Part shown: piece after piece, positions 28,901 through 44,801 of the stretch
How the letters are laid out: each line of letters begins with the position of its first letter
Position numbering within the stretch: position 1 is the stretch's first letter
Assembly: GCF_005849285.1 (NCBI RefSeq)
Contig: NZ_CP040517.1
Location: 936,501 to 1,000,500 of the forward strand
Source of the DNA: Luteithermobacter gelatinilyticus
GTDB lineage: Bacteria; Pseudomonadota; Alphaproteobacteria; Sphingomonadales; Emcibacteraceae
DNA length: 64,000 bases
Direction: 5' to 3'
Notes under the pieces: generated by a model
What the model was told of the DNA's origin: nothing
The model's database searches: none
What the model saw: only the letters and a program-made list of their open reading frames with translations
Program-made: the position numbers and the translations under genes

Positions 28901-30002
28901 AAAAGGCGAAACGGTTACGGAAGAACTGCTGGAGAATCTGTCCCGGGGACTGTGGTGGCAAATTGCCGTCGATGACGAAAAAACAATGGAAGATGTGGAC
29001 AGCCTGCACAAGCAGTTTGAAGAGGCCCGCAACCGTCTGCGTCTTCGTTTCGAGGAAAAGATCGAAAAACTGCAACGTGGTGATGAACTGCCGCCGGGCG
29101 TGCTGAAAATGGTCAAGGTCTTCGTGGCCGTGAAACGCAAGCTTCAGCCCGGGGACAAGATGGCCGGCCGTCATGGGAACAAAGGGGTGATTTCCCGTAT
29201 CCTGCCGGTCGAGGACATGCCGTATCTGGAAGACGGGACGCCGGTGGATATTGTATTGAACCCGCTGGGTGTGCCGTCCCGTATGAATGTGGGGCAGATT
29301 CTTGAAACCCATCTGGGCTGGGCATCTCGTGGTCTTGGCGTTCAGATCAGCGAGTTGCTGGATCAGGTCGGCAAGGACAACAGCGAAAAGGCCCGGGAAC
29401 TGCGGGAGCAGTTCAAGATCATTTACGGCGAAGACCAATATAATGAGGAGATTGCCGGGCTGAACGACGACGATGTCGTAGAGCTGGCGGGTAATCTGCG
29501 CAATGGTGTTCCCATGGCTACCCCTGTCTTTGACGGGGCGCGCGAAGAGGATATCGTCAAAATGCTGGAACTGGCCGGCCTTGACGGTTCGGGGCAGGTG
29601 GATCTATATGACGGGCGGACCGGGGAACGGTTCGACCGCAAGGTGACGGTGGGCTATATCTATATGCTCAAACTGCATCACCTGGTGGATGACAAGATTC
29701 ACGCACGCTCCATCGGTCCGTACAGCCTGGTCACCCAACAACCGTTGGGCGGTAAGGCACAGTTTGGCGGACAGCGTTTCGGGGAGATGGAGGTCTGGGC
29801 CCTTCAGGCTTATGGGGCCGCCTATACCCTTCAGGAAATGCTCACGGTCAAGTCCGATGACGTCAGCGGACGGACCAAGGTTTATGAAGCCATCGTTCGT
29901 GGCGATGACAGCTTTGAAGCCGGTATCCCTGAATCCTTCAACGTTCTGGTCAAAGAGATGAAATCTCTCGGCCTGAATGTTGAATTGATCAGCAACTCTT
30001 AA
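25905..30002 (+). CDS. rpoB: RNA polymerase beta subunit
   Basis: 1365 residues from ATG 25905 ([20 protein letters not shown]), with CGAGG upstream; TTG 25899 is unlikely. The rifampicin pocket reads [20 protein letters not shown] then [11 protein letters not shown], so the residues equivalent to E. coli D516, H526 and S531 are the susceptible types. The conserved [15 protein letters not shown] and the C-terminal [20 protein letters not shown] are present. With beta' it forms the catalytic cleft. rpoC begins 33 bp later. Confidence 0.98.
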   Translation: MATSYSSRKKVRKNFGRIQEVTEMPNLIKVQVSSYDQFLQADVPPEERVNDGLQGVFKSVFPITDFAETASLEFVSYDLEAPKYDVEECQQRDMTYAAPLRVTLRLIVFEVDEETGARSVLDIKEQDVYMGDLPLMTDNGTFIINGTERVIVSQMHRSPGVFFDHDKGKTHSSGKFLFAARVIPYRGSWLDFEFDAKDIVHVRIDRRRKMPVTTLLYALGMSSEDILNYFYNVASYKRHKDGWVIPFDAEKWRGSKPNFDLINADNGEVVAEAGKKITPRLAKKLENAGVTSLLLPKEELVGRFAAEDMVNGKTGEIYIEAGEEITEDHLQVFEDAGYDVINTLDIDHVNVGPYIRNTLMGDKCENEEMALAEIYRVMRPGEPPTRETADALFHGLFFDQERYDLSAVGRVKMNMRLGLDVEDSVRVLRKDDILAVVKTLVELKDGKGTVDDIDHLGNRRVRSVGELMENQYRIGLLRMERAIRERMSSIDIDTVMPHDLVNAKPAVAAVREFFGSSQLSQFMDQTNPLSEITHKRRLSALGPGGLTRERAGFEVRDVHTTHYGRICPIETPEGPNIGLINSLATFAKVNKYGFIETPYRKVVDGKVTSEVIYLTAMEEEKYTVAQANTPLNEDGTFVPELVDCREAGEHHLKQPQDIDLMDVSPKQVVSVAAALIPFLENDDANRALMGSNMQRQAVPLVKAESPFVGTGMERVVARDSGAAVVAERAGIVDQVDATRVVIRVTEEVEPGASGVDIYTLRKFQRSNQNTCINQRPLVKVGDAVKRGDVLADGPSTDMGELALGRNVLVAFMPWNGYNFEDSILISERIVKDDVFTSIHIEEFEVMARDTKLGPEEITRDIPNVGEEGLRNLDEAGIVYIGAEVHPGDIMVGKITPKGESPMTPEEKLLRAIFGEKAADVRDTSLRLPPGVAGTVVEVRVFNRHGVDKDERAIAIEREEIERLSKDREDEQSILDRNIYARLKPMLLGHVITSGPKEVKKGETVTEELLENLSRGLWWQIAVDDEKTMEDVDSLHKQFEEARNRLRLRFEEKIEKLQRGDELPPGVLKMVKVFVAVKRKLQPGDKMAGRHGNKGVISRILPVEDMPYLEDGTPVDIVLNPLGVPSRMNVGQILETHLGWASRGLGVQISELLDQVGKDNSEKARELREQFKIIYGEDQYNEEIAGLNDDDVVELAGNLRNGVPMATPVFDGAREEDIVKMLELAGLDGSGQVDLYDGRTGERFDRKVTVGYIYMLKLHHLVDDKIHARSIGPYSLVTQQPLGGKAQFGGQRFGEMEVWALQAYGAAYTLQEMLTVKSDDVSGRTKVYEAIVRGDDSFEAGIPESFNVLVKEMKSLGLNVELISNS

Positions 30003-34229
<4,227 letters not shown>

Positions 34230-34311
34230 AGCCGCAAACACGGCGAAAAATGCTGGAGTCAGGGTTTTGAAGGGATTTCCCTTAGAAACTTGAAAGAAAA
34301 TAACAAATTTT

Positions 34312-34356
34312 AAGGCCGGATCTTCCAAAAAATGTGGAAAATCCGGCCTTTTTTCC
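34312..34356 (+). terminator. Intrinsic terminator after rpoC
   Basis: AAGGCCGGAT with an inner CTTCC/GTGGA-type stem closes onto ATCCGGCCTT and continues into a T run at 34349-34354. It ends the rplJL-rpoBC transcript before the rpsL promoter. Confidence 0.85.
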
Positions 34357-34394
34357 TGAAAAGGTCGCCTTGAAACAGGTGTCTGAATTTTTTC

Positions 34395-34423
34395 TTGACT
34401 GTACATAGTTGCGAACATAGTAT
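34395..34423 (+). promoter_or_regulatory. Promoter of the str operon
   Basis: TTGACT (34395-34400), a 17-bp spacer and TAGTAT (34418-34423) face rpsL. The transcript would have a leader of roughly 190 nt before the rpsL start. Confidence 0.75.
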
Positions 34424-34526
34424 GCGCTCACTCTTTGAGGGGCAGGTGGTAGGTCTTGTTTGAACGGCCTAAACGCTGCGCCTAGGTACTCAGAGAATGA
34501 AAATTCAGGTTTAAGCTGATCAGCCG

Positions 34527-34559
34527 GAGCAGGCGAGTGCTGCTCTTTTGCTTTTTTTT
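34527..34559 (+). terminator. Terminator-like hairpin in the rpsL leader (attenuator candidate)
   Basis: GAGCAG (34527-34532) pairs with CTGCTC (34540-34545) around a seven-base loop, followed by TTTTGC and a run of eight or nine T. It lies inside the leader between the str promoter and rpsL, so it could attenuate the operon. Confidence 0.5.
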
Positions 34560-34621
34560 AGGGAAAGTAGGTGGCTGGTCTTTTTGCTGTACGTAGAGAA
34601 ACGAACGACTAAGGAATCGAG

Positions 34622-34993
34622 ATGCCGACAATTAACCAGTTGGTACGTAAACCGCGTAAAAAGCCCGTAGCCCGTAACAAGGTTCCGGCGCTGGAGGCTT
34701 GTCCTCAAAAGCGTGGCGTGTGTACACGCGTTTATACGACTACGCCGAAGAAACCGAACTCGGCCCTGCGTAAGGTAGCCCGTGTGCGCCTGACAAACGG
34801 CTTTGAGGTGACCAGTTACATTCCCGGTGAAGGGCATAACCTGCAGGAGCACTCTGTGGTGCTGATCCGCGGTGGGCGCGTGAAGGACCTTCCCGGTGTT
34901 CGTTATCACATCCTGCGTGGTGTGCTGGATACACAGGGTGTGTCCAACCGTCGTCAGGGTCGTTCTAAGTATGGGGCAAAGCGTCCCAAATAA
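34622..34993 (+). CDS. rpsL: 30S ribosomal protein S12
   Basis: 123 residues, [20 protein letters not shown] at the start and the conserved [19 protein letters not shown]. The Lys whose mutation gives streptomycin resistance (E. coli K42) is wild type, as is the second Lys region ([12 protein letters not shown]). S12 guards decoding at the A site. First gene of the str operon; rpsG is 36 bp downstream. Confidence 0.98.
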   Translation: MPTINQLVRKPRKKPVARNKVPALEACPQKRGVCTRVYTTTPKKPNSALRKVARVRLTNGFEVTSYIPGEGHNLQEHSVVLIRGGRVKDLPGVRYHILRGVLDTQGVSNRRQGRSKYGAKRPK

Positions 34994-35026
34994 GGGGCGG
35001 TTTATCTCAGGATGTAAAGGGAATAG

Positions 35027-35500
<474 letters not shown>

Positions 35501-35524
35501 TAGACGACTTAAGGAATCAGGAAG

Positions 35525-37600
35525 ATGGCACGCACAACCCCGCTCGAAAAATATCGCAATATCGGTATTATGGCGCATATTGATGCCGGTAAAACCACAA
35601 CAACGGAACGTATTCTGTTCTATACCGGCGTGAGCCACAAAATTGGTGAGGTGCATGATGGCGCTGCCACCATGGACTGGATGGAGCAGGAGCAGGAGCG
35701 GGGGATTACGATCACCTCTGCCGCGACCACCTGTTTCTGGAACGATCATCGGATCAATATCATTGACACCCCGGGTCACGTGGACTTCACCATTGAGGTG
35801 GAACGGTCCTTGCGGGTTCTTGACGGTGCGGTGGCTGTGTTCGATTCTGTGGCCGGCGTGGAGCCCCAGTCCGAAACTGTCTGGCGTCAGGCGGACAAAT
35901 ACAAAGTGCCGCGCATGTGTTTTGTGAACAAGATGGACCGTATGGGAGCCAACTTCTTCCGCTGCGTGGAGATGATTAAGGATCGCCTCGGGGCAGTTCC
36001 GCTGGTGACCCAGCTGCCGATTGGCGCAGAAGCCGAATTTGAGGGTATGGTTGACCTGCTGAAAATGAAAGCCATCGTCTGGGACGATGAAAGCATGGGC
36101 GCCAACTATGTTGAAAAGGACATTCCGGCGGATCTGCAGGATGATGCAGACGCTTATCGCATGGAGCTGATTGAAACCGTGGTGGAGCAGGATGAGGCCG
36201 CCATGGAGGCTTATCTTGAGGGTAATGAGCCGGATATGGCGACATTGAAGAAGCTGATCCGCAAAGGCACCATTGCCGGCGATTTTGTGCCGGTGCTGTG
36301 TGGGACGGCCTTCAAGAACAAAGGGGTTCAGCCGCTGCTCGATGCCGTGGTGGATTATCTGCCGTCACCAGTTGATGTGGAAGCCATTCGTGGTGTGTCT
36401 GTGGATGGGGAAAAGGAAATCCTGCGTAAATCTTCCGATGACGAGCCTTTTGCCGCTCTGGCGTTTAAGATCATGAACGACCCGTTTGTGGGGACGCTGA
36501 CATTCTGCCGGATTTATTCCGGGGTGTTGGAGTCCGGCACTCAGGTCACCAACTCCGTCAAGGGCAAGAAAGAAAAAATCGGCCGCATGTTGCAGATGCA
36601 CTCCAATTCTCGTGAGGACATCAAGGAAGCTCGCGCCGGGGATATTGTGGCGTTGTGCGGTCTGAAAACCACCACTACCGGGGACACCCTCTGCGCCAAT
36701 AATGACCAGGTTATTCTGGAACGCATGGAATTCCCTGATCCGGTGATTGAGGTGGCCGTTGAGCCGAAAACCAAAGCCGACCAGGAAAAGATGGGGGTTG
36801 CCCTTAATCGTCTGGCGGCCGAAGATCCCAGTTTCCGGGTGAAAACCGATGAGGAAAGCGGTCAGACCGTGATCGCCGGCATGGGCGAGCTGCACCTTGA
36901 TATTATCGTGGATCGCATGAAGCGGGAATTCAAGGTGGAGGCCAATGTGGGGGCGCCGCAGGTGGCGTATCGTGAATCCATCGCCCGTGAGGTTGAGGTG
37001 GATTACACCCATAAGAAACAGTCCGGTGGTTCCGGTCAGTTCGGTCGGGTGAAAATAGTTGTCACCCCGGGTGAGCGCGGGTCCGGCATTCAGTTTATTG
37101 ATGAAATCAAGGGCGGAAATATTCCGCGTGAATACATCCCTGGTGTGGAAAAAGGGATCCGGGATGTGGCCGACAGCGGTGTGCTGATCGGTTTCCCGAT
37201 CATCGACTTCCAGGTGCGTCTGGTGGATGGGGCTTATCACGATGTTGACTCCTCTGTATTGGCGTTTGAAATCGCCGGTCGCGGGGCCATGCGTGAAGCG
37301 GCCCAGAAGGCCGGTATCAAGCTTCTGGAACCGATGATGAAAGTGGAAGTGGTAACGCCCGAGGAATATATGGGTGACGTGATCGGGGACCTGAACTCAC
37401 GTCGCGGCCAGATTGCCGGCACGGAAGCCCGCGGTCCGGCCCAGGTGGTCACCGCGATGGTGCCGCTGGCCAATATGTTTGGTTATGTCAACCAGTTGAG
37501 GTCATTTACTCAGGGACGTGCGCAGTACAGCATGTTGTTTGATCATTATGCGGAAGTGCCGCAGAACGTCGCTGAGGAAATCAAGGCGAAATATGCCTGA
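35525..37600 (+). CDS. fusA: Elongation factor G
   Basis: 691 residues. GTPase motifs [15 protein letters not shown] (P loop), DTPGHVDFT and [10 protein letters not shown], followed by domains II-V, including the domain IV segment with [16 protein letters not shown] catalyses ribosomal translocation and recycling. The operon continues into tuf2 after 85 bp. Confidence 0.98.
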   Translation: MARTTPLEKYRNIGIMAHIDAGKTTTTERILFYTGVSHKIGEVHDGAATMDWMEQEQERGITITSAATTCFWNDHRINIIDTPGHVDFTIEVERSLRVLDGAVAVFDSVAGVEPQSETVWRQADKYKVPRMCFVNKMDRMGANFFRCVEMIKDRLGAVPLVTQLPIGAEAEFEGMVDLLKMKAIVWDDESMGANYVEKDIPADLQDDADAYRMELIETVVEQDEAAMEAYLEGNEPDMATLKKLIRKGTIAGDFVPVLCGTAFKNKGVQPLLDAVVDYLPSPVDVEAIRGVSVDGEKEILRKSSDDEPFAALAFKIMNDPFVGTLTFCRIYSGVLESGTQVTNSVKGKKEKIGRMLQMHSNSREDIKEARAGDIVALCGLKTTTTGDTLCANNDQVILERMEFPDPVIEVAVEPKTKADQEKMGVALNRLAAEDPSFRVKTDEESGQTVIAGMGELHLDIIVDRMKREFKVEANVGAPQVAYRESIAREVEVDYTHKKQSGGSGQFGRVKIVVTPGERGSGIQFIDEIKGGNIPREYIPGVEKGIRDVADSGVLIGFPIIDFQVRLVDGAYHDVDSSVLAFEIAGRGAMREAAQKAGIKLLEPMMKVEVVTPEEYMGDVIGDLNSRRGQIAGTEARGPAQVVTAMVPLANMFGYVNQLRSFTQGRAQYSMLFDHYAEVPQNVAEEIKAKYA

Positions 37601-37685
37601 TCATCGAATTGAATATTAACACGCAACTAACTTTTCCCGTGAGGATAAAGCGGGACGCTTGAATATAAGTGAGAAGGTAACGAAG

Positions 37686-38876
37686 ATGGCAAAAGAGAAG
37701 TTTGAACGTACGAAGCCGCATTGTAACATTGGGACAATCGGCCATGTTGACCATGGGAAGACGACGCTGACGGCGGCGATTACGAAGGTTTTGGCCGAGC
37801 AGGGCGGCGCGGAATTTACGGATTACGCGAACATTGACAAGGCGCCAGAGGAGCGCGAGCGCGGGATCACGATTTCGACGGCTCATGTTGAGTATGAGAC
37901 GGAGAAGCGGCACTATGCGCATGTGGACTGCCCTGGTCACGCGGACTATGTGAAGAACATGATCACGGGTGCGGCGCAGATGGATGGTGCGATATTGGTT
38001 GTGAATGCGGCGGACGGTCCGATGCCGCAGACCCGCGAGCACATTCTTTTGGCGCGCCAGGTTGGGGTTCCGGCGTTGGTTGTTTTCCTGAACAAGGTTG
38101 ATCAGGTTGACGACGAGGAGCTTCTGGAGCTTGTGGAGATGGAGGTTCGGGAGCTGTTGAGCGAATATGATTTCCCGGGGGATGATATTCCGATCATTGC
38201 GGGGTCAGCGCTGGCGGCTCTTGAGGGTCGTGATGACGCGATTGGCAAGGAGAAGATCCTTGAGCTGATGAAGGCGGTTGACGAGTATATTCCGCAGCCG
38301 GAGCGTCCGAAGGATCAGCCGTTCCTGATGCCGATTGAAGATGTGTTCTCCATTTCCGGTCGCGGGACTGTGGTGACGGGCCGCGTGGAGCGTGGGGTGA
38401 TCAAGGTTGGTGAAGAAGTTGAGATTGTGGGCATTCGCGAGACCCAGAAGACGACGGTGACGGGTGTTGAGATGTTCCGCAAGCTTCTGGACAGCGGGGA
38501 AGCTGGGGACAATATCGGGGCTCTGTTGCGCGGGATTGGCCGTGATGAGGTGGAGCGCGGTCAGGTTCTGGCGCATGTGGGCACGATTACGCCGCACACC
38601 AAGTTTACCGCTGAGGCCTATATTCTGACCAAGGAAGAGGGCGGTCGTCATACGCCGTTCTTTAGCAATTATCGTCCGCAGTTTTATTTCCGGACCACGG
38701 ATGTGACCGGGGTGGTGAGCCTGCAGGAAGGCACCGAGATGGTGATGCCGGGCGATAATGTGACCATTGATGTGGAGCTGATTGCCCCGATCGCCATGGA
38801 TGAAGGTCTGCGTTTCGCCATCCGCGAAGGCGGCCGCACCGTCGGCGCCGGCGTCGTCTCCAAAATTATCGAATAA
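37686..38876 (+). CDS. tuf: Elongation factor Tu, copy 2
   Basis: 396 residues from ATG 37686; the in-frame ATG at 37659 lacks family support. Protein and, by eye, the whole nucleotide sequence equal those of the gene at 20657; identity begins at GGTAACGAAG just before the ATG and ends at the TAA. This is the str-operon (tufA-type) copy. It is followed after 44 bp by rpsJ, so str and S10 genes form one continuous block. Confidence 0.98.
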   Translation: MAKEKFERTKPHCNIGTIGHVDHGKTTLTAAITKVLAEQGGAEFTDYANIDKAPEERERGITISTAHVEYETEKRHYAHVDCPGHADYVKNMITGAAQMDGAILVVNAADGPMPQTREHILLARQVGVPALVVFLNKVDQVDDEELLELVEMEVRELLSEYDFPGDDIPIIAGSALAALEGRDDAIGKEKILELMKAVDEYIPQPERPKDQPFLMPIEDVFSISGRGTVVTGRVERGVIKVGEEVEIVGIRETQKTTVTGVEMFRKLLDSGEAGDNIGALLRGIGRDEVERGQVLAHVGTITPHTKFTAEAYILTKEEGGRHTPFFSNYRPQFYFRTTDVTGVVSLQEGTEMVMPGDNVTIDVELIAPIAMDEGLRFAIREGGRTVGAGVVSKIIE

Positions 38877-38887
38877 CAGTTTTAGAT

Positions 38888-38920
38888 AAGGAGCGCGGGC
38901 TTTAGGCCCGCGTATTTAAC
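38888..38920 (+). promoter_or_regulatory. rpsJ: rpsJ ribosome site with an interposed hairpin
   Basis: The Shine-Dalgarno AAGGAG (38888-38893) is 27 bases from the rpsJ ATG, too far for normal initiation. Between them CGCGGGC (38894-38900) and GCCCGCG (38906-38912) form a perfect seven-pair stem with a five-base loop. Folding it leaves eight bases between site and ATG, an ideal distance. It may also work as an S10 control structure or a weak terminator after tuf2. Confidence 0.6.
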
Positions 38921-39238
38921 ATGCTGGAATCACAAAATATTCGCATCCGCCTGAAAGCTTTTGATCATCGTGTGCTTGATCAGGCAGCCGGCGAGATTGC
39001 CAATACGGCGAAAAGAACCGGTGCCAACGTTCGTGGCCCCATTCCACTGCCGACGCGGATTGAGAAATTCACTGTGCTGCGTTCGCCGCACATTGATAAA
39101 AAATCCCGCGAACAGTTTGAGATGCGCACGCACAAGCGCCTTCTTGATATTGTTGAACCCACGCCCCAGACGGTTGATGCGCTGATGAAGCTGGATCTTG
39201 CCGCCGGGGTTGATGTGGAAATCAAGTTGCAGGGGTGA
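38921..39238 (+). CDS. rpsJ: 30S ribosomal protein S10
   Basis: 105 residues. [20 protein letters not shown] at the N-terminus and the conserved loop [21 protein letters not shown]10 is part of the 30S head and, as NusE, binds NusB and NusG in antitermination. First gene of the S10 group; its ribosome site is unusual (see 38888-38920). Confidence 0.97.
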   Translation: MLESQNIRIRLKAFDHRVLDQAAGEIANTAKRTGANVRGPIPLPTRIEKFTVLRSPHIDKKSREQFEMRTHKRLLDIVEPTPQTVDALMKLDLAAGVDVEIKLQG

Positions 39239-39243
39239 GGGAC

Positions 39244-40011
39244 ATGCGTTCAGGACTTCTCGCCAAGAAAGTTGGTATGTCACGTGTTTTTGCCGAAGGG
39301 GGCAAGCATGTGCCGGTGACTATTCTGCATGTGGACAATGTGCAGGTGGTTGCCCATAAAACAATGGACAAAGACGGATATAACGCCGTTCAGCTGGGCG
39401 CCGGTGAGGCCAAGGTCAAACGCACCACCAAGCCAATGCGTGGCCATTTTGCCAAAGCCAAGGTGGAACCCAAGGCTGTACTGGCCGAGTTCCGTGTGGC
39501 TGACGATGGTTTTATTGACGTGGGCGCCGAACTGACGGCCGAACACTTTGTGGTCGGTCAGAAGGTTGACGTGGTCGGCATTTCCAAGGGTAAAGGTTTT
39601 GCCGGGGCGATGAAACGCCATAATTTCGCCGGTCTCAGAGCCACGCACGGGGTATCTGTTTCTCACCGTTCTCACGGGTCCACAGGTCAGAACCAGGATC
39701 CGGGCCGCGTTTTCAAAGGCAAGAAAATGGCCGGTCACATGGGGGACGAGCGGGTGACGGTTCATAACCTGGAAGTGGTTGGCACGGACCCTGAAGAAGG
39801 TCTTTTGCTGGTCAAGGGCGCCGTTCCGGGCGCCAAGGGCAGCTGGATCATGATCAAGGACGCCGTGAAGAAAGAGCAGCCGGAAGGTGTGCCTTATCCG
39901 GGCGCGGTTCGTGTGAATGCCGCTGCCGAGGCTGCCGAAGCTCCGGCCGCTGAAGCGCCTGCCGAAGGCGGTGAGGGTGCAGGTGAAACCGCTGAAGAGA
40001 ATAAGGAATAA
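39244..40011 (+). CDS. rplC: 50S ribosomal protein L3
   Basis: 255 residues from ATG 39244, preceded by GGTGAGGG; the GTG at 39235 overlapping the S10 stop is less likely. Conserved core: [19 protein letters not shown] and [20 protein letters not shown] with the Gln methylated by PrmB in other bacteria. The Ala/Glu-rich tail of about 30 residues is usual in alphaproteobacteria. L3 lies near the peptidyl-transferase centre. Confidence 0.97.
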   Translation: MRSGLLAKKVGMSRVFAEGGKHVPVTILHVDNVQVVAHKTMDKDGYNAVQLGAGEAKVKRTTKPMRGHFAKAKVEPKAVLAEFRVADDGFIDVGAELTAEHFVVGQKVDVVGISKGKGFAGAMKRHNFAGLRATHGVSVSHRSHGSTGQNQDPGRVFKGKKMAGHMGDERVTVHNLEVVGTDPEEGLLLVKGAVPGAKGSWIMIKDAVKKEQPEGVPYPGAVRVNAAAEAAEAPAAEAPAEGGEGAGETAEENKE

Positions 40012-40016
40012 AACCC

Positions 40017-40637
40017 ATGAAAGCCGATGTATTGAAGCTTGATGCCAAAAAGGCGGGTGACGTCGATCTGGACGAGGGTATTTTTGCTCTGCCGGAACGC
40101 GCGGATATTCTTCAGCGTGTTGTGGTCTGGCAGCTGGCCAAACGCCGGGCGGGCACCCACAAGATCAAACTGCGTAATGAGATTAACGCAACCACCAAGA
40201 AATTCCTTCGTCAGAAGGGTAGCGGCGGCGCGCGTCACGGGGACAAGAAAGTTGGTCAGTTCCGTGGCGGGGCCAAAGCTCATGGTCCGGTTGTTCGCTC
40301 TCATGAACACAGCTTGCCGAAAAAAATTCGCCGGCTGGGTCTGAAAACGGCTCTTTCCTCCAAGCTTGCTTCCGGCAACCTGATCATTCTGGATAATATG
40401 GAGATGAAAGCTCCGAAAACCAAGGATCTGGTGGCGGCTCTTGACAAGCTGGGGCTCAAGAATGCGCTGTTTATCGACGGGGCCGATGTGAATGAAAACT
40501 TCAAACGAGCAGCGGCCAATATCCCCAATGTGGATGTTCTGCCGAGCCAGGGCGCCAATGTTTATGACATTCTGCGCCGGGAAAAGCTTGTGCTGACCAA
40601 GGCTGCCGTTGAAAGCCTGACGGAGAGGCTGAAATGA
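40017..40637 (+). CDS. rplD: 50S ribosomal protein L4
   Basis: 206 residues with the extended loop [20 protein letters not shown] that lines the exit tunnel. In E. coli L4 represses the S10 operon through its leader; here the leader is only 44 bases after tuf2, so that mechanism may not apply. The stop overlaps the rplW start (ATGA). Confidence 0.97.
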   Translation: MKADVLKLDAKKAGDVDLDEGIFALPERADILQRVVVWQLAKRRAGTHKIKLRNEINATTKKFLRQKGSGGARHGDKKVGQFRGGAKAHGPVVRSHEHSLPKKIRRLGLKTALSSKLASGNLIILDNMEMKAPKTKDLVAALDKLGLKNALFIDGADVNENFKRAAANIPNVDVLPSQGANVYDILRREKLVLTKAAVESLTERLK

Positions 40638-40927
40638 CTGAATTGAAACATTACGACACAATTCTGGGCCCTGTGATTACAGAAAAGTCCACCCTGGTTT
40701 CCGAACAGAACCAGGTGGTTTTCCGGGTGCCTCTCACCGCCACAAAGCCGGAAATCAAAGAGGCTGTCGAAGCCCTGTTTGATGTCAAGGTGGAGGCAGT
40801 GAACACCATCCGTGTCAAAGGCAAGGTAAAACGTTTCCGTGGCCGTATGGGGCGCCGGAGCGATTACAAAAAAGCAATGGTTAAACTGGCCGAAGGTCAG
40901 TCCATTGATGTGACGACGGGGGTCTAA
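40634..40927 (+). CDS. rplW: 50S ribosomal protein L23
   Basis: 97 residues. [20 protein letters not shown] and the loop [20 protein letters not shown] are family features. L23 sits at the tunnel exit and docks trigger factor and SRP. Translationally coupled to rplD by a four-base overlap. Confidence 0.97.
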   Translation: MTELKHYDTILGPVITEKSTLVSEQNQVVFRVPLTATKPEIKEAVEALFDVKVEAVNTIRVKGKVKRFRGRMGRRSDYKKAMVKLAEGQSIDVTTGV

Positions 40928-40930
40928 ATC

Positions 40931-41764
40931 ATGGCTTTGAAAACATATAATCCGACTACTCCTGCGCAGCGTAACCTGGTTCAGGTGGACCGCTCCGAAC
41001 TGTGGAAAGGGAAACCGGAAAAGGCGCTGACTCAGGGTCTGACCAAAAGCGGCGGCCGTAACAATACCGGCCGGATCACTTCCCGTCGTATGGGCGGCGG
41101 TCACAAACGGGCCTATCGTATCATCGACTTCAAACGTCGCAAATGGGATATGGAAGCCACGGTCGTTCGTCTGGAATACGACCCGAACCGGACCGCTTTT
41201 ATTGCCCTGATCGAATATGAAGATGGTGAAAAAGCCTATATTCTTGCGCCGCAGCGCGTGGCGCCGGGCGACAAGGTTGTGGCCGGGGAAAAAGTAGACA
41301 TTAAACCCGGTAATGCCATGCCGCTTTACAGCATCCCGGTGGGCTCGATTGTTCATAACGTTGAACTGAAGCCGGGCAAAGGCGGGCAGATGGCCCGTTC
41401 TGCCGGCGCCTATGTCCAGGTTACCGGGCGCGACAGCGGCTATGTGCTGCTGCGTCTGGCTTCCGGTGAACAGCGTTATGTGCGGGCGGAATGTATGGCG
41501 ACAATCGGCGCCGTTTCCAACCCGGATAACCAGAACATCAGCATTGGCAAGGCCGGCCGCAATCGCTGGCTTGGCAAACGTCCATCTGTACGCGGTGTTG
41601 CCATGAACCCTGTTGATCACCCGCATGGAGGTGGTGAGGGGCGGACCTCTGGTGGTCGTCATCCTGTGACACCTTGGGGGCAGCCGACCAAGGGTAAGAA
41701 AACCCGCAGCAACAAGGCGACGGACCGTTTCATCGTTCGGTCTCGTCATGCCCGGAAGAAATAA
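40931..41764 (+). CDS. rplB: 50S ribosomal protein L2
   Basis: 277 residues. [20 protein letters not shown] near the N-terminus and the C-terminal [20 protein letters not shown], which holds the His close to the peptidyl-transferase centre. Normal length; starts three bases after rplW. Confidence 0.98.
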   Translation: MALKTYNPTTPAQRNLVQVDRSELWKGKPEKALTQGLTKSGGRNNTGRITSRRMGGGHKRAYRIIDFKRRKWDMEATVVRLEYDPNRTAFIALIEYEDGEKAYILAPQRVAPGDKVVAGEKVDIKPGNAMPLYSIPVGSIVHNVELKPGKGGQMARSAGAYVQVTGRDSGYVLLRLASGEQRYVRAECMATIGAVSNPDNQNISIGKAGRNRWLGKRPSVRGVAMNPVDHPHGGGEGRTSGGRHPVTPWGQPTKGKKTRSNKATDRFIVRSRHARKK

Positions 41765-41776
41765 GGAGTAATACAG

Positions 41777-42055
41777 ATGGCACGTTCAGTTTGGAAAGGT
41801 CCGTTCGTCGATCTGCATTTGCTCAAGAAGTCAGAACAGATGAGCGAATCCGGCAAGAATACGCCGATCAAGACTTGGTCTCGGCGGTCAACCATTCTGC
41901 CGCAATTCGTCGGACAGACATTTAATGTTCACAATGGCCACAAATTTGTTCCGGTCTATGTTACCGAGGACATGGTGGGCCATAAACTTGGTGAGTTTGC
42001 GCCGACCCGCACCTATTACGGGCATGGCGCCGACAAAAAAGCGAAGAAGAGGTAA
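41777..42055 (+). CDS. rpsS: 30S ribosomal protein S19
   Basis: 92 residues; [17 protein letters not shown] and [20 protein letters not shown]. It forms the head complex with S13 that contacts tRNA. Preceded by an AAGGAG ribosome site. Confidence 0.97.
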   Translation: MARSVWKGPFVDLHLLKKSEQMSESGKNTPIKTWSRRSTILPQFVGQTFNVHNGHKFVPVYVTEDMVGHKLGEFAPTRTYYGHGADKKAKKR

Positions 42056-42060
42056 GGACA

Positions 42061-42441
42061 GTGGGTAAGAATGCAGCACCTCGCCGCGTTGCCGAAAACG
42101 AAGCCGTTGCCGTCGGCAACATGATTCGTGTCAGCCCCCAGAAGCTTAATCTGGTGGCCGGTATCATTCGCGGTCAGAAAGTCGAGAAAGCACTTGCCGA
42201 CCTCACTTTCTCCAAACGCCGTATCGCCAAGGACGTGAAGAAAATTCTCGAGTCTGCCGTCGCCAATGCGGAAAACAACCACGGTCTGGATGTTGATAGC
42301 CTGGTGGTTGCCGAAGCCAGTGTTGGCAAGGCTCTGGTCATGAAACGCTTCCGTCCGCGGGCCCGTGGACGCGTAGGTAAGATTTTGAAACCGTTCAGCC
42401 GGATCCGCATTGTGGTCCGCGAGGTTGAGGAGGACGCATAA
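42061..42441 (+). CDS. rplV: 50S ribosomal protein L22
   Basis: 126 residues with a GTG start at 42061 preceded by GAGGTAAGG. Conserved [20 protein letters not shown], and the tunnel hairpin near [20 protein letters not shown], where macrolide mutations occur. The stop overlaps the rpsC ATG in TAATG. Confidence 0.96.
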   Translation: MGKNAAPRRVAENEAVAVGNMIRVSPQKLNLVAGIIRGQKVEKALADLTFSKRRIAKDVKKILESAVANAENNHGLDVDSLVVAEASVGKALVMKRFRPRARGRVGKILKPFSRIRIVVREVEEDA

Positions 42442-43139
42442 TGGGTCAGAAGGTTAATCCAATCGGGCTTCGCCTGGGCATCAACCGTACCTGGGATTCC
42501 CGCTGGTATGCCGAAGGTGAAGAATACGGCAATCTTCTGCATGAGGATCTTGCAATTCGCAACTTCATCATGAAGGAACTGAAGGCTGCCGGCGTGAGTC
42601 GCGTTGTCATTGAGCGTCCGGCCAAAAAGGCCCGCGTGACCATTTATTCCGCACGTCCCGGTGTGATCATCGGCAAAAAAGGCGCGGATATCGAAAAGCT
42701 GCGCCAGAAAATTGCCAAAATGACCCGGGCGGCCGATGTGAGCCTGAACATTGTCGAAATTCGCAAGCCTGAGCTGGATGCCCAGCTTGCCGCCGACAAT
42801 GTGGCCCAGCAGCTGGAGCGTCGTGTGGCGTTTCGCCGGGCCATGCGCCGGGTGATGCAGAGCGCACAGCGCCTGGGTGCGGAGGGCATCCGGATCAACA
42901 GCGCCGGCCGTCTAGGGGGGGCAGAGATCGCGCGGACCGAATGGTATCGGGAAGGCCGTGTGCCGCTTCACACTCTGCGTTCCGATATTGATTATGCGGA
43001 AAGCAAGGCCTATACCCCTTACGGGGTGATCGGCATCAAGGTGTGGATTTATAAAGGCGAGATCATGGAGCATGACCCCATGGCCCGTGATAAACGCATT
43101 AACGAGCAGCAAAAAGTTGCTGGCGGCAAAGGCCGTTAA
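42441..43139 (+). CDS. rpsC: 30S ribosomal protein S3
   Basis: 232 residues. [20 protein letters not shown], the KH domain ([19 protein letters not shown]) and the C-terminal [16 protein letters not shown]3 forms part of the mRNA entry site and helicase. Overlaps rplV by one base. Confidence 0.98.
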   Translation: MGQKVNPIGLRLGINRTWDSRWYAEGEEYGNLLHEDLAIRNFIMKELKAAGVSRVVIERPAKKARVTIYSARPGVIIGKKGADIEKLRQKIAKMTRAADVSLNIVEIRKPELDAQLAADNVAQQLERRVAFRRAMRRVMQSAQRLGAEGIRINSAGRLGGAEIARTEWYREGRVPLHTLRSDIDYAESKAYTPYGVIGIKVWIYKGEIMEHDPMARDKRINEQQKVAGGKGR

Positions 43140-43157
43140 GGAAATTGAGGTAAAATT

Positions 43158-43571
43158 ATGCTTCAGCCTAAAAGAACAAAATTCCGTAAGGCGCATAAAG
43201 GCCGGATTCACGGCAATGCCAAGGGCGGTACATCACTGGCCTTTGGGGCTTATGGTCTGAAGGCGCTTGAGCCGGAACGCATCACGGCCCGTCAGATTGA
43301 GGCCGCCCGCCGTGCCATGACCCGTCATATTAAACGTACCGGTAAAATCTGGATCCGGGTTTTCCCGGATGTGCCGGTCTCTTCCAAACCCGCTGAGGTT
43401 CGTATGGGTAAGGGTAAGGGCTCGCCGGAATACTGGGCCTGCCGCGTGAAGCCGGGTCGTATTCTGTTTGAAATGGATGGGGTGTCACAGGAACTGGCGC
43501 GTGAAGCCTTTGCCCGTGCCGCCGCCAAATTGCCGATCGCCACGCGTTTTGTGGCGCGTCTTGGCGAATAA
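43158..43571 (+). CDS. rplP: 50S ribosomal protein L16
   Basis: 137 residues. [19 protein letters not shown], and [20 protein letters not shown], the loop near A-site tRNA that carries the hydroxylated Arg in E. coli. Normal length. Confidence 0.98.
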   Translation: MLQPKRTKFRKAHKGRIHGNAKGGTSLAFGAYGLKALEPERITARQIEAARRAMTRHIKRTGKIWIRVFPDVPVSSKPAEVRMGKGKGSPEYWACRVKPGRILFEMDGVSQELAREAFARAAAKLPIATRFVARLGE

Positions 43572-43586
43572 TCAGGAGAGTTCGTG

Positions 43587-43796
43587 ATGAAAGCATCTGA
43601 ACTTCGTTCGAAAACACTGGATGAGCTGAATAGCCAGCTGAGCGATCTGAAAAAAGAGCAGTTCAACCTGCGCTTTCAGAAAGCAACAGGTCAGCTGGAA
43701 AACACAGCTCGGGTCCGCCAGGTCCGCCGGGACATTGCCCGCATTCAGACGCTGGTCAATGAAAAGCGCGCTGCTGAAAAGCGTATTGGCGCATAA
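43587..43796 (+). CDS. rpmC: 50S ribosomal protein L29
   Basis: 69 residues from ATG 43587; GTG 43584 is one codon upstream and also possible, with AGGAGA serving either. Starts [20 protein letters not shown] and has the signature [18 protein letters not shown]. Sits beside L23 at the tunnel exit. Confidence 0.95.
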   Translation: MKASELRSKTLDELNSQLSDLKKEQFNLRFQKATGQLENTARVRQVRRDIARIQTLVNEKRAAEKRIGA

Positions 43797-43818
43797 CCGT
43801 AATCAAGGGTAATTCGAT

Positions 43819-44052
43819 ATGCCTAAACGAATTTTGCAAGGTGAAGTGGTCAGTGACAAAAACGACAAAACCGTTGTTGTTCTTGTTGAGCGCCGTTTCA
43901 AACACCCTCTGCTGAAAAAAGTTGTGCGCCGGACCAAAAAATACCATGCGCATGACGAGAAAAACAGCTGTAAGGTCGGCGACACTGTACGAATTGAAGA
44001 ATGTCGTCCGATTTCCAAGAATAAGACTTGGAAAGTGATCGAAAACGTTTAA
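43819..44052 (+). CDS. rpsQ: 30S ribosomal protein S17
   Basis: 77 residues. [20 protein letters not shown] and the OB-fold end [20 protein letters not shown]. Binds 16S rRNA early in assembly. A 51-bp gap separates it from rplN. Confidence 0.97.
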   Translation: MPKRILQGEVVSDKNDKTVVVLVERRFKHPLLKKVVRRTKKYHAHDEKNSCKVGDTVRIEECRPISKNKTWKVIENV

Positions 44053-44103
44053 ATAGAACGTTTCTGAAAATTTAAGTTTTAACCAGAAAGTTGGAATAGA
44101 CCA

Positions 44104-44472
44104 ATGATTCAAATGCAAACCAACCTTGACGTTGCCGACAACTCAGGCGCCCGCCGGGTTCAGTGCATCAAGGTGCTGGGCGGGTCCAAGCGGAAAACCG
44201 CCGGTGTCGGTGACATCATTGTCGTCAGCGTAAAGGAAGCCATTCCGCGCGGACGCGTGAAAAAAGGTCAGGTGCATCGTGCTGTCATCGTACGTACGGC
44301 CAAAGAGGTGAAACGCCCCGACGGGACGTCCATCCGTTTTGACCGTAATGCGGCAGTTCTGATTAACAAACAGAACGAACCGATCGGCACCCGCATCTTC
44401 GGCCCTGTTGTTCGTGAACTGCGTGCAGCCAATCACATGAAAATCATTTCTCTCGCTCCGGAGGTTTTGTAA
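44104..44472 (+). CDS. rplN: 50S ribosomal protein L14
   Basis: 122 residues, [20 protein letters not shown] at the start and the C-terminal [21 protein letters not shown]14 forms an intersubunit bridge and is the docking site of RsfS. First gene of the spc part; TAATG joins it to rplX. Confidence 0.98.
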   Translation: MIQMQTNLDVADNSGARRVQCIKVLGGSKRKTAGVGDIIVVSVKEAIPRGRVKKGQVHRAVIVRTAKEVKRPDGTSIRFDRNAAVLINKQNEPIGTRIFGPVVRELRAANHMKIISLAPEVL

Positions 44473-44801
44473 TGGCTCAGACCGTAAAATACAAAATCAA
44501 GAAGGGCGATGAGGTTATCGTCCTGACAGGTAAGGACAAAGGCAAGTCCGGTGAGATCATCAAGATGCTGCCGAAAGAAGGCCGCGCGGTGGTCCAGGGA
44601 ATCAATATGGTTAAACGGCATACCCGCCCGACCCAGACCAATCCTGGAGGGATTATTGAAAAGGAAGCGCCGATCCATGTTTCCAATCTGGCTCTGAAGG
44701 ATCCGAAAACCGGCAAACCGACGAAAGTGGGCTTTAAAGTGGAAAAAGACGGCACCAAAGTGCGCGTCGCCAAGGTATCAGGGGAGGTTATCGATGGCTG
44801 A
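44472..44801 (+). CDS. rplX: 50S ribosomal protein L24
   Basis: 109 residues. A KOW motif is visible ([20 protein letters not shown]), followed by [20 protein letters not shown]. It begins one base before the rplN stop ends and overlaps rplE by eight bases. Assembly initiator of the 50S subunit. Confidence 0.97.
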   Translation: MAQTVKYKIKKGDEVIVLTGKDKGKSGEIIKMLPKEGRAVVQGINMVKRHTRPTQTNPGGIIEKEAPIHVSNLALKDPKTGKPTKVGFKVEKDGTKVRVAKVSGEVIDG

